Below, one piece after another: positions 4,856 to 11,514 of a DNA stretch of 24,093 bases. The translations under genes were made by a program, and so were the position numbers. A model generated the notes under the pieces. It saw only the letters and a program-made list of their open reading frames with translations. It ran no database searches and had not been told where the DNA came from. Numbering within the stretch: the stretch's first letter is position 1; each line of letters starts with the position of its first letter. Source of the stretch: a virus; IMG/VR virus record IMGVR_UViG_3300028388_001212, positions 1 through 24,093 of that record; one strand, written 5' to 3'.

Positions 4856-5050
4856 ATGACATTATTAGAATTAGCCAACAAAGTGGGGAATACTACTAAA
4901 ATCTACACCAAGACTGACATCAACGATAAGTTTGTATTACTTGGCTCGGCTGCCGATATTCGTGAGTCCGACAACACGCAAGAAGTTGTTATATTCTCAG
5001 CGTCTGCGGGTCGTTTAAATGTCCGTGTCAAAGACACAGTCGTAGCATAG
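4856..5050 (+). CDS. Small early protein (64 aa), unknown function
   Basis: This protein begins MTLLELANKVGNTTKIYTKT and has alternating hydrophobic stretches ('KFVLLGSAADI', 'QEVVIFSASAGRLNVRVKD') that suggest a small beta-rich fold. The ATG has AAAGGGGGAAAG upstream and is served by the perfect-consensus promoter P5, about 27 bp away, so it is probably among the most strongly expressed early genes. No domain, Cys pair or membrane segment is visible. It begins a run of five to six small genes ending at the terminator near 6020. Highly expressed small early phage proteins often act on host enzymes, but no target can be inferred here. Confidence 0.75.
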   Translation: MTLLELANKVGNTTKIYTKTDINDKFVLLGSAADIRESDNTQEVVIFSASAGRLNVRVKDTVVA

Positions 5051-5113
5051 TATTAGACCTGAGTATGTCTATAAACTACTCCAACCTTTCATACCATTTA
5101 TAGGGGGTATTAT

Positions 5114-5308
5114 ATGTTTACTTATGTAATTCGTTTAAGCAATCAAGGAGATTTGCTTTACAGAAATGCTGATAACTCTTGGGGTTCAACGAGGAACTTT
5201 GACAAAGCCACTAAGTTTGAAACAAGACAAGACGCAAGAGAGTATATGAGCAACCAAGCCGTGCGTTATATTTATGCGGATGCTCAAACAGAGGCAGTGT
5301 CAATCTAA
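5114..5308 (+). CDS. Small protein (64 aa), possible paralogue of the 5333 product
   Basis: The start ATG follows ATAGGGGGTATT. The protein begins MFTYVIRLSNQGDLLYRNAD and continues with 'FDKATKFETRQDAREYM', a pattern (short N-terminal strand, then 'A..F.T...A...') common to unnamed small phage proteins. The next gene has the same length and the same order of elements (YVI-L-G-L, then an 'ATR-LTKAQA' segment), so the pair could be an old duplication. It lies in the small-gene cluster, 63 bp after the previous stop. No catalytic or metal-binding residues are evident; function unknown. Confidence 0.7.
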   Translation: MFTYVIRLSNQGDLLYRNADNSWGSTRNFDKATKFETRQDAREYMSNQAVRYIYADAQTEAVSI

Positions 5309-5332
5309 TTTCGTTCCAAGAAGGAGATACGA

Positions 5333-5527
5333 ATGGCAATGTATGTGATAATGCTTGATACAGGCAAGTTCTTAGTTGAACTGCCTTTTGCTTATAAGTA
5401 TGGTGGCGTGATGGAAGCCACAAGATATTTAACGAAAGCACAAGCAAAGAAAGCAACAAAGACATTGGGGACTAAATCTCAATGGATTAAATCTAAGATT
5501 GTGGAGGTAGATTATGGAAATCGGTAA
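5333..5527 (+). CDS. Small basic protein (64 aa), possible paralogue of the 5114 product
   Basis: The ATG at 5333 has a strong AAGGAGAT site. The protein starts MAMYVIMLDTGKFLVELPFA and has a Lys/Ala-rich helix ('LTKAQAKKATKTLGTKSQWI'), with basic residues dominating its second half. Length, the YVI.L start and the 'ATRYLTKAQA' segment parallel the preceding gene. Its last 14 bases overlap the next gene, so translation is probably coupled. Function unknown; the basic helix could bind nucleic acid. Confidence 0.7.
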   Translation: MAMYVIMLDTGKFLVELPFAYKYGGVMEATRYLTKAQAKKATKTLGTKSQWIKSKIVEVDYGNR

Positions 5528-5717
5528 TATCGTGACGCTCAAAGATATTAGAGTGTCCGAGTATTTTAGTTTGGAAGAAGAAGTGCGTGAAGACTATCAC
5601 TTGTTTTTTGGTGAAGTCGGTGTATTAAATTGGGCAGATGATGCGATAGTAAGAATAGGCTTTGTTCGTGATTCGATTGACTTTCCAATTTATTTAGTGG
5701 AGCGCGTTGATGAATGA
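5514..5717 (+). CDS. Small acidic, probably beta-barrel protein (67 aa)
   Basis: The ATG at 5514 follows GTGGAGGTAGATT and overlaps the upstream gene by 14 bp. The protein begins MEIGNIVTLKDIRVSEYFSL and carries 'GEVGVLNWADDAIVRIGFV'. The pattern of 'I G n V T L' followed by 'G x V' and a short strand resembles KOW/SH3-like small barrels, as does the N-terminus of the protein at 9911 ('MQIGDKVKII...SGVILDI'). That similarity is by eye and weak. It is acidic overall and ends 'YLVERVDE'. No enzymatic residues; function unknown. Confidence 0.7.
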   Translation: MEIGNIVTLKDIRVSEYFSLEEEVREDYHLFFGEVGVLNWADDAIVRIGFVRDSIDFPIYLVERVDE

Positions 5718-5892
5718 TAACGCAGAAGTCTTAAAGCAACTCACTGAATGGTCTATTAGAGTTGATAATCTAAGAAGTCAGCTCATCTTATCAAGCCCAT
5801 TAGAAAAAGAAAGGGAAGAATACCTTGACTTAGTGGAGAAAATTAAGTTCATAATGGAGGAGTTGATAATCTATGAAGAAGACGAGTATTAA
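5710..5892 (+). CDS. Small acidic helical protein (60 aa)
   Basis: The ATG at 5710 is preferred over the in-frame TTG at 5707 because GGAG ends 7 bp before it. The gene overlaps the upstream one by 8 bp. The product starts MNDNAEVLKQLTEW and is predicted to be almost entirely helical, with a probable coiled coil ('LEKEREEYLDLVEKIKFIM') and a very acidic end ('IYEEDEY'). No known domain. It is followed, with a 20-bp overlap, by a strongly basic 47-aa gene, so an acidic/basic pair of partners is conceivable but unproven. Confidence 0.65.
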   Translation: MNDNAEVLKQLTEWSIRVDNLRSQLILSSPLEKEREEYLDLVEKIKFIMEELIIYEEDEY

Positions 5893-6016
5893 GAAAGCCA
5901 ACGTTAGTCATTTCGCCCATCAATACCACATTAAAAAGTCTAACGCAACGGGGGCACACAAGAATTACAAGAAAATCATTCCAAGGAAGGCTAAATATAA
6001 GAGGTCCTATGATTAG
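5873..6016 (+). CDS. Strongly basic 47-aa protein
   Basis: The frame ATG 5873 to TAG 6016 encodes a peptide beginning MKKTSIKKANVSHFAHQYHI and ending 'IIPRKAKYKRSYD'. About a third of the residues are Lys or Arg, with several His; there is no membrane segment. GGAGGAG lies about 12 bp upstream of the ATG, somewhat far but usable. It overlaps the previous gene by 20 bp, and its stop lies within the terminator stem, as expected for the last gene of a transcription unit. Composition suggests binding to nucleic acid or an acidic partner; function unknown. Confidence 0.55.
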   Translation: MKKTSIKKANVSHFAHQYHIKKSNATGAHKNYKKIIPRKAKYKRSYD

Positions 6017-6027
6017 GGCTTTTTTAT
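6001..6027 (+). terminator. Intrinsic terminator ending the small-gene cluster
   Basis: GGTCCTA (6003-6009) pairs with TAGGGCT (6014-6020), including one internal and one terminal G-U pair, around a TGAT loop. A run of T residues follows (6020-6025). It separates the small-gene unit from the promoter at 6038. Confidence 0.65.
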
Positions 6028-6037
6028 TGCCCGCTAC

Positions 6038-6066
6038 TTGACAAATAGCGCAAAGTGTAGTATAAT
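6038..6066 (+). promoter_or_regulatory. Perfect-consensus sigma-A promoter P6 of the amidoligase unit
   Basis: TTGACA at 6038-6043, a 17-bp spacer, TATAAT at 6061-6066; start near 6073. The spacer shares AATA-CGCAA and TGTAG-type blocks with the P5 spacer, beyond what sigma-A recognition needs. Confidence 0.85.
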
Positions 6067-6106
6067 ATAATAGTAGAAAAATAATTTACAAAGGGGGGCA
6101 CATTAT

Positions 6107-8458
6107 ATGATGAATGGCATCAAGGAGTTCAATTTCACAAAAGAACTCTTAATCAGCTACGATGACAAAATCAGTCAGTTTGATGAGTTAGTCAAGTTAT
6201 CTTTTGACGTTGACAAACCCGTTTACGACTCACTCAAAGATTTTAATTTCAAAAAGATTGAGCTTGTTTTGGACTCAGAAAATAATTCAGACAAGCAAGT
6301 CACCGCACAGTTTACAAGCACCAACCGTCCGTATAACATTACGTTAGATATAGTTAACGGCTATTTGAGAGAACTTAATCAGTACTCTCGTATTTCAGGC
6401 GATTCAATAGAGCAAATTGACAAGTTTTTAGAACAACAAATTGCCGAGAATCCAGGTCGTTTTAGAAAGCACGACCTAACCGTGAACAAAATGGCACGGC
6501 TTTTTAACGAAGCCTTTGCTTATCAAGCATTGCGTGCTTACGCATTCATAAAAGACAATCCATTGTTTACGACTTGGAGCTACACAGGTTTACAAGAGTA
6601 TAACTCTGACTTGTTATCAACCAGAACTGACATATCATTTAGATATACTCCACCAACCCTTCATCAACTTGAAGGTGCAAGCAATGTAATCAGCAACATT
6701 TTTGAAGGTTTTACAAACCACACTTCTTACTCACAGTCAAGAACTATTAACACAATTCGTAACCTTGTGTCGCACGTTATTGCTGGTGCGGGTTCTAATC
6801 AAGACCTTTACCAAAGGTTATACAAAGAAGGTGTTTTAAGGTTTACCTATCACGATGTATCACCCATTACCTTAATTGGTTTTGGTATGGTTATTCGTTC
6901 AACACTTTATACCGAAGAAGACGTTGACAAGTCTGTGTTGTTAAAAGACTCTAACTACATCACCAAAGTCTATGTCCCTATCTCAGAGACCAAAACCGCA
7001 CTGGTAAGCATTGCTTCTATGTTCGGTAATGACATTGACCGTGATAACTTTATCGCATACATCAAAACAGACGCACCGCCAATTCAAACCCCAGGCGGTT
7101 TATATCAATTTGACCTCAACCGTTGTAAGTTTACTAAGCATTGGTTTTTAGCCAACGGTCATAGAAGTGCTTTGACTGTTTATAACAAGCAATCACTTTC
7201 CAATTTCACAGGCGTCCGCACAAGAAGTATCTCGCCTACTACAAGATTTTTCGCAGAGTATGTATCTTCTGTGATAGAGAGCATTATCACAACAAATTCT
7301 TGCGACCATTGTGGTTCAAGAGTTTACGAACTCAATGGCTTAAACATTGACCATTTTGACTTACAAGATATTGTCAAAGAACGTTTACAAGATGTGATAA
7401 TCTTTGACCCAGATGCCTACATCCACCGTAACACCAGAGTTAAACTAGTCTACAACCATGAGCTTGGTAAAAAGATTTGTCAAATATGTGCGGTGAATTA
7501 CGAGGAATCTATGAGCCGATATAACGGTTATTTCAGCAAGGGTTATTTCTACTCAGAAGATGGTATCACTTCCAAAGACCAAATAGAATGTCCTGAGCAT
7601 ATGTATCTAAAAGATTATGACTACTCACCAGACTCTTTATACAGACTAAGTTCAGGTGATGTCAACCCTAACTTAGGTGTTGAGTTAGAAGTAGATGTTT
7701 TAAACTTAAACTACGATGACGATGACGACGAGCATTATGGCGATGCTGACTTAGGTGTTGACAGAGCCGTTGGTATGACTATGAGTTTACTGACTCGTGG
7801 TAAGGAACACGCTTACGCTATGCACGATGGTTCATTGCGTGATGGTTTTGAGATTGCCACTTACCCCGCAGATATTTACAAGCATATGGACACATCTCAT
7901 TTCAATTACAAACCTGCCTTTAAGAACATTGTTAAAGCAGGCTATCGTGGTCACGAAGCAGGCACCGCAGGGCTTCACATTCACCTTGACCGTGACTTCT
8001 TTGGCGACTCTACTTCCGACCAGCTCTACCGTGCTTCACTTATGGCATATATTATGGAGTCTAACTGGGAAGACTTTGTTAAGTTCTCTCGTCGTAGATA
8101 CCACCACCTTGACCAGTGGGCATCTAAGAAAGACTTAAAGTATCGTGTAGATACTAACTCAGTAAAAACTAACGAACAAGTTGCCAGAGATTTTGTCAAC
8201 GAGTATGATATGGACAAGTATGTAGCGTTTAACATCAACCACATGCACACGTTCGAGCTTCGTATCTTCCGTTCAACGCTTAACTATAACACTTACATAG
8301 CAACATTACAATTTGTTCACAATCTTGCTAAGCTTGTCAAAGAGATTGACTTAGCACAAGCACAAGTTATTACATTCAAAGATATTATAAAATATGAAGA
8401 GCATTCCGAACTCAACACTTATGTTGGTCAGCGTTTCGGTAATGACTACTTAAACTAA
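6107..8458 (+). CDS. Large zinc-binding putative amidoligase (GS-fold COOH-NH2 ligase)
   Basis: This 783-residue protein has two visible parts. Residues 1-395 match no family I recognise. Residues 399-461 contain two CxxC pairs (CDHC 399-402, CQIC 458-461), a likely zinc site. From about 520 to the end it carries the signature order of the 'putative amidoligase' family, COOH-NH2 ligases with a glutamine-synthetase-like fold: 'GVELEVD' (524-530), 'DGSL' with E582 (574-582), 'GTAGLHIHLD' (619-628), and 'FELRIFRSTLN' (716-726). An acidic insert, 'YDDDDDEHYGDADLG', follows the first motif. The family is ATP-dependent and joins a carboxyl to an amine; the substrate here is unknown. The ATG at 6107 follows AGGGGGG (a second ATG is at 6110). 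It is the first gene after promoter P6, and 13 bp upstream of a class II glutamine amidotransferase, the expected ammonia supplier. Confidence 0.75.
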   Translation: MMNGIKEFNFTKELLISYDDKISQFDELVKLSFDVDKPVYDSLKDFNFKKIELVLDSENNSDKQVTAQFTSTNRPYNITLDIVNGYLRELNQYSRISGDSIEQIDKFLEQQIAENPGRFRKHDLTVNKMARLFNEAFAYQALRAYAFIKDNPLFTTWSYTGLQEYNSDLLSTRTDISFRYTPPTLHQLEGASNVISNIFEGFTNHTSYSQSRTINTIRNLVSHVIAGAGSNQDLYQRLYKEGVLRFTYHDVSPITLIGFGMVIRSTLYTEEDVDKSVLLKDSNYITKVYVPISETKTALVSIASMFGNDIDRDNFIAYIKTDAPPIQTPGGLYQFDLNRCKFTKHWFLANGHRSALTVYNKQSLSNFTGVRTRSISPTTRFFAEYVSSVIESIITTNSCDHCGSRVYELNGLNIDHFDLQDIVKERLQDVIIFDPDAYIHRNTRVKLVYNHELGKKICQICAVNYEESMSRYNGYFSKGYFYSEDGITSKDQIECPEHMYLKDYDYSPDSLYRLSSGDVNPNLGVELEVDVLNLNYDDDDDEHYGDADLGVDRAVGMTMSLLTRGKEHAYAMHDGSLRDGFEIATYPADIYKHMDTSHFNYKPAFKNIVKAGYRGHEAGTAGLHIHLDRDFFGDSTSDQLYRASLMAYIMESNWEDFVKFSRRRYHHLDQWASKKDLKYRVDTNSVKTNEQVARDFVNEYDMDKYVAFNINHMHTFELRIFRSTLNYNTYIATLQFVHNLAKLVKEIDLAQAQVITFKDIIKYEEHSELNTYVGQRFGNDYLN

Positions 8459-8471
8459 GGGGGAATTATTT

Positions 8472-9458
8472 ATGTGTGTAATCGCATTCGCACCAAAAAA
8501 TGTTGACATTCCAAAAGACGAAGTAATGTCAGATATGTTTGACTATAACTCAGATGGCGCAGGTATTGCCTATACTTTAAACAACCGTGTCTATGTAGAA
8601 AAAGGTTATATGGAGTATAAAGAGTTTGCTAATGCTCTTGCTGGCATTGAAAAACGCCTCAAAAAAGCAGGTACTAGCACCAAAGAAGTTCCTATGGCAT
8701 TTCACTTTCGTATCGGTACCCACGGTCCTAACAGTCGTGGCTTGACTCACCCATTTCCAGTTGCTCAGAAGACAAAGTTCTTCGATGCGCTCGACTACAA
8801 GACTGACATCATGATGATGCACAACGGTATTATCACTAGCGTAACTCCTGTCAACAATACTTCTGACACCGTTCAGTATATTCGTGATGTCGTTCACCCA
8901 CTCTACATTCAAGACAAAAAGTTCTTTACCAACGACAACTATACTCGCTTGCTTTCCAATACCATCAACGGCTCTCGTCTATTATTCTTAGATAGAGATG
9001 GCGACTTCTCAATTATAGGTGACTGGAAAACTGACAAGAACTCACCAGGCGTGTTCTTCTCTAACCTTAACCATAACTATACTTACTCTATGCCTTATCG
9101 CTTCAAGTATGGTTCAAGCTGTGCTTATGATAGCAACATTGGAGAAAAGATTAGAGTAAAAAAGTTGCCAGATGGCTTCTTCCGTGGCGTTGGTGGTAAG
9201 AAATCTCTTGCCGCTAACGAAGTTGCCAGGGTCGAGTCCAACTTACTTATCGACTACTATGTAGATTACTTAGGTTATGTGTATCACGATATTACAGGCA
9301 ACGGCTCTGACAAAATTACACCTGCTATCTATTATGACACCGCATATATGGATTCTGGAGACAAATATGTGATGATTACTTCCGCAAGTAAGGAGTTAGA
9401 CGATGTCGAAACTGTCGAACGAGAAGTTATTGAAGACGACTACTTCTCATACTATTAA
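8472..9458 (+). CDS. Class II (Ntn-type) glutamine amidotransferase
   Basis: This 328-residue protein probably hydrolyses glutamine and passes ammonia to a partner ligase. It starts Met-Cys-Val-Ile, so removal of Met leaves Cys as the N-terminal nucleophile. Glutamine-site motifs of the family follow in order: 'NSDGAG' (26-31), 'HFRIGTHGP' (78-86, with the Arg and Thr that bind glutamine), 'THPFP' (92-96), 'MMHNGII' (115-121, the Asn-Gly oxyanion/amide pair) and 'SDTVQ' (131-135, Asp for the amino group). The remaining ~150 residues match no synthetase domain, so the acceptor enzyme must be separate. The neighbouring amidoligase (13 bp upstream) is the obvious candidate. GGGGGAATT precedes the ATG. 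Its last 56 bp overlap the sigma-like gene. Confidence 0.8.
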   Translation: MCVIAFAPKNVDIPKDEVMSDMFDYNSDGAGIAYTLNNRVYVEKGYMEYKEFANALAGIEKRLKKAGTSTKEVPMAFHFRIGTHGPNSRGLTHPFPVAQKTKFFDALDYKTDIMMMHNGIITSVTPVNNTSDTVQYIRDVVHPLYIQDKKFFTNDNYTRLLSNTINGSRLLFLDRDGDFSIIGDWKTDKNSPGVFFSNLNHNYTYSMPYRFKYGSSCAYDSNIGEKIRVKKLPDGFFRGVGGKKSLAANEVARVESNLLIDYYVDYLGYVYHDITGNGSDKITPAIYYDTAYMDSGDKYVMITSASKELDDVETVEREVIEDDYFSYY

Positions 9459-9927
9459 AGATTTAGAACCCCTCATCTACTCAGTCTTACACAAGACACA
9501 CTTTTGGAGCATCTTCCCTTCTTATAGGGAAGACTTCCTCCAAGAAGGTCGTATGGCAATTCAAAAAGCCATTGAGAGTTTCAATGAAGGGGGCAAAGTG
9601 AAACTAAGCACATACGCATATGTGCTTATTCGCAATGCGGTGTATGACTATGCGAACAAAATGAAGCTACACTATCAGTATAAGACACTGCCACTTAACG
9701 AAAATCTTGTTGAAAATAATCGGCACATTGATTTAACTGCCGCATATATTGTGAGTGAGATGCGTGATAGTGAGTATTATGAATGGCTAAGGGATTACTT
9801 TATCTACGAAGACTCACAATCCACGATTGCCAAGCGTTATAATACTAATCAACAAAACGTATCAAGAATTATTGTAGAGTTTAGAGAATATATGAGAAAG
9901 GAGTTAAAAGATGCAAATTGGCGATAA
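9403..9927 (+). CDS. Sigma-70-family-like transcription factor
   Basis: This 174-residue protein resembles short alternative sigma factors. Residues about 20-86 look like region 2: 'LEPLIYSVL', then 'EDFLQEGRMAIQKAIESF' (the D-QEG--A--A---F pattern of region 2.2, core binding), then 'LSTYAYVLIRNAVYDYANK' (STYA--IR-A---Y, regions 2.3/2.4 that melt and read the -10). Residues about 135-168 form a helix-turn-helix-like region 4 ('STIAKRYNTNQQNVSRIIV'). The ATG at 9403 lies inside the previous gene but has AAGGAG 7 bp upstream, which fixes the start. It would redirect host RNA polymerase, most plausibly to the late leftward genes, whose upstream region lacks a good sigma-A promoter; that target is inferred. 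A non-sigma role for a region-2-like fold cannot be excluded. Confidence 0.75.
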   Translation: MSKLSNEKLLKTTTSHTIKDLEPLIYSVLHKTHFWSIFPSYREDFLQEGRMAIQKAIESFNEGGKVKLSTYAYVLIRNAVYDYANKMKLHYQYKTLPLNENLVENNRHIDLTAAYIVSEMRDSEYYEWLRDYFIYEDSQSTIAKRYNTNQQNVSRIIVEFREYMRKELKDANWR

Positions 9928-10228
9928 AGTAAAAATTATACAAGAAGACGCACCGTATAATAGTTCAGGTAAATCAGGGGTCATCCTTGATATTGATTAT
10001 GATAAACAAACTTGGTACTGGGTTAGGTTTGACAAACCAAACGATGACTTACCTTACGAAAGCTGGTTTGTGAAAGAGCATTTAGAAACAGAGCCAACCG
10101 ATTATTTCAAGCGTAAATTAGAGAGCAATGGAGCATTCATTAAGGTGTGGGACACTATGGTCAATGACCCAGATGAGGTCAAGAAGTTAAAGGAGTTGTT
10201 TGGAACTGAGTTCGAACACATTAAATAA
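9911..10228 (+). CDS. Small protein with KOW/SH3-like N-terminus (105 aa)
   Basis: The gene starts at an ATG preceded by AAAGGAGTTAAAAG and overlaps the sigma-like gene by 17 bp. The N-terminal ~55 residues have a small beta-barrel pattern ('MQIGDKVKII', 'GKSGVILDIDYDKQTWYWVR', 'ESWFVKEHLE'), like many phage and host KOW/SH3-type modules that often bind nucleic acid or RNA polymerase. The rest is charged and helical. Co-translation with a sigma-like factor makes a transcription role conceivable, but this is inference. Its stop TAA shares its last A with a candidate ATT start of the next gene. Confidence 0.65.
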   Translation: MQIGDKVKIIQEDAPYNSSGKSGVILDIDYDKQTWYWVRFDKPNDDLPYESWFVKEHLETEPTDYFKRKLESNGAFIKVWDTMVNDPDEVKKLKELFGTEFEHIK

Positions 10229-10644
10229 TTGTTGCTGAGTTCTTAGCCCTTAGCTTACCCAATGTAAGTTTGACCCCACTTTTGTTTGCCGTTTACTTTT
10301 CGGCAAGGGGCTACAAACAATCTCTGTATTTAATTACGGTCTATATGGCAGTCGAGATTTTACAATGGGGCTTTGGGCTATGGAACCTGCCCATGTTTTT
10401 AGGTTGGACTTTGTGGATGGTAATGGTTAAGAGTATTAAACTACCGATACCTTTTTTAGGCTTTACTTTTGGGTATTTATATGGTATAATGTTTATGCCT
10501 TTAACGGTTATTGTCTACAACGTTGACTGGTGGGCATACTTAGTCGCTGACTTCCCATACGCAACGACTATGGCAGTAAGCAACACCATTACGCTTATGT
10601 TTTTACATAAAGTTTTAACAAAGTTCTTGACAGAACGCTCATAG
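10228..10644 (+). CDS. Small polytopic membrane protein, apparent ATT start
   Basis: The open frame begins at 10225 after an in-frame stop. The first ordinary start is TTG at 10270, which has no ribosome binding site and would cut into a continuous hydrophobic N-terminus. Starting at ATT 10228, which overlaps the upstream stop as TAATT, gives a natural start (MVAEFLALSLPNVSLTPLLF) and 138 residues with about four membrane segments. The pattern, including 'GFGLWNLPMFLGW', 'GFTFGYLYGIMF' and the C-terminal 'DFPYATTMAVSNTITLMFL', is reminiscent of S components of ECF vitamin transporters, but this is weak and by eye. It could supply a cofactor such as B12 for the class II reductase, which is speculation. 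Its last codons contain the promoter at 10627. If the ATT start is wrong the gene is 10270-10644. Confidence 0.55.
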   Translation: MVAEFLALSLPNVSLTPLLFAVYFSARGYKQSLYLITVYMAVEILQWGFGLWNLPMFLGWTLWMVMVKSIKLPIPFLGFTFGYLYGIMFMPLTVIVYNVDWWAYLVADFPYATTMAVSNTITLMFLHKVLTKFLTERS

Positions 10645-10655
10645 TATGGTATAAT
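10627..10655 (+). promoter_or_regulatory. Perfect-consensus sigma-A promoter P7
   Basis: TTGACA at 10627-10632, 17-bp spacer, TATAAT at 10650-10655; start near 10662. It lies at the end of the membrane-protein gene and drives 10684 and probably the long replication unit beyond. Confidence 0.85.
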
Positions 10656-10683
10656 AGTATTATAATAATAAAGGGGGTAGCAA

Positions 10684-10923
10684 ATGAATAAGTATGAAGA
10701 AGCAAAGAAAGTATGGAATAATCGTATTGAAGAAGCAAAGGTAGAAAAATCCAAAGCGGTTGATGTATTAAAAAGTATGAATCAAACATTGTGGGGTCTT
10801 TGGATGGGCAAGTTAGACAGTACAGCTATGGAGTTTTACAGTTGGTTAGCAGAACAAAAAAAAGGGTTTGAGTCTTATATGCGAGAGCATAATATTGTAG
10901 AAGGCTCATTGAGTGCAACTTAA
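10684..10923 (+). CDS. Small helical protein (79 aa), unknown function
   Basis: The ATG follows AAAGGGGGTAGCAA and is the first start after promoter P7. The protein begins MNKYEEAKKVWNNRIEEAKV and looks mostly helical, with a Trp-rich middle ('QTLWGLWMGKLDSTAMEFYSW'). There are no Cys pairs and no clear membrane segment. It is the leader gene of what looks like a long replication operon, and its stop TAA overlaps the next ATG (TAATG), giving translational coupling. Function unknown. Confidence 0.7.
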   Translation: MNKYEEAKKVWNNRIEEAKVEKSKAVDVLKSMNQTLWGLWMGKLDSTAMEFYSWLAEQKKGFESYMREHNIVEGSLSAT

Positions 10924-11066
10924 TGTGCACAATGAAACTAATAACACCCATAGATGTTTACAACGAGGCACAAAGATTACGATTTAACGGAGACCTTGAA
11001 AGTTATAGGGACTACTTAGATAAATACAAGGAGCTGGTGCGTTATAAAACTACCCGAGAAAGCTGA
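10923..11066 (+). CDS. Small charged protein (47 aa)
   Basis: This frame starts at an ATG that overlaps the upstream TAA (TAATG coupling) and ends at TGA 11064-11066. It encodes MCTMKLITPIDVYNEAQRLR and then 'GDLESYRDYLDKYKELVRYK'. A second in-frame ATG is at 10932. There is little independent ribosome binding site, as expected for coupled translation. The peptide is helical and charged with no recognisable domain. Its 3' end contains an AAGGAG (11028-11033) that appears to serve the next gene. Confidence 0.55.
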   Translation: MCTMKLITPIDVYNEAQRLRFNGDLESYRDYLDKYKELVRYKTTRES

Positions 11067-11514
11067 ACAAAGAATGATAGAAGTTATGTATTTCCACATC
11101 TATCACCAACTTAAAGACTCAGTGCCGAATGAGAAGTTCCATTTATATATGGAGTCATTCTGCCGAGTCTTTGATGTGGATTACACCTCTATTTCTATTG
11201 TCAATAGCCAATTTGTATCTAAGTTAGTTCCAGATAAGATAGAGAAAACCATTTATGCCATTATGACAGGGGCTAAGTTGAAAGATTTAGGTCTTGATTA
11301 CAGAACGATTAGAGCCCACAAGAAAAAGGTAGAGGAAGGGTCGCATGAACTATTCCCTCGCATATTAAATAGGTATTTGCTAGACGATTTACGCAAGTTC
11401 GTAAAGAAGTTTCTTAGCCTATTCCCAGAGGATGCCCCGTTCATGCACCAATTCTATCAGGAAGGAGGTTTAGAGAATGACTTTAGCCGAAGTGGTCGGA
11501 ACACTGAAAATTGA
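11044..11514 (+). CDS. Unknown protein with possible helix-turn-helix, apparent non-ATG start
   Basis: The first ATG in frame is at 11074, but no good ribosome binding site precedes it. AAGGAG at 11028-11033 points instead at ATA 11044 (10-nt gap) or GTT 11041, giving a natural N-terminus (MKLPEKAEQRMIEVMYFHIY) and 156 residues. Residues about 85-110 ('GAKLKDLGLDYRTIRAHKKK') look like a helix-turn-helix, so a DNA-binding role is possible. The C-terminal part is helical and hydrophobic ('LRKFVKKFLSLFPEDAPF'). It overlaps the following gene by 38 bp. No family was recognised. If the upstream start is wrong, the gene is 11074-11514. Confidence 0.6.
   Translation: MKLPEKAEQRMIEVMYFHIYHQLKDSVPNEKFHLYMESFCRVFDVDYTSISIVNSQFVSKLVPDKIEKTIYAIMTGAKLKDLGLDYRTIRAHKKKVEEGSHELFPRILNRYLLDDLRKFVKKFLSLFPEDAPFMHQFYQEGGLENDFSRSGRNTEN

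Noticed and set aside
10190-10270. Programmed -1 frameshift joining the genes at 9911 and 10228
   Set aside because: The only window between stops is three codons long and has no slippery heptamer; re-pairing at AAA onto TAA is unfavourable. Coupled re-initiation is simpler.
10462-10490. TATAAT at 10485-10490 inside the membrane-protein gene
   Set aside because: No -35 at proper spacing and no gene start follows; a perfect promoter exists at 10627.
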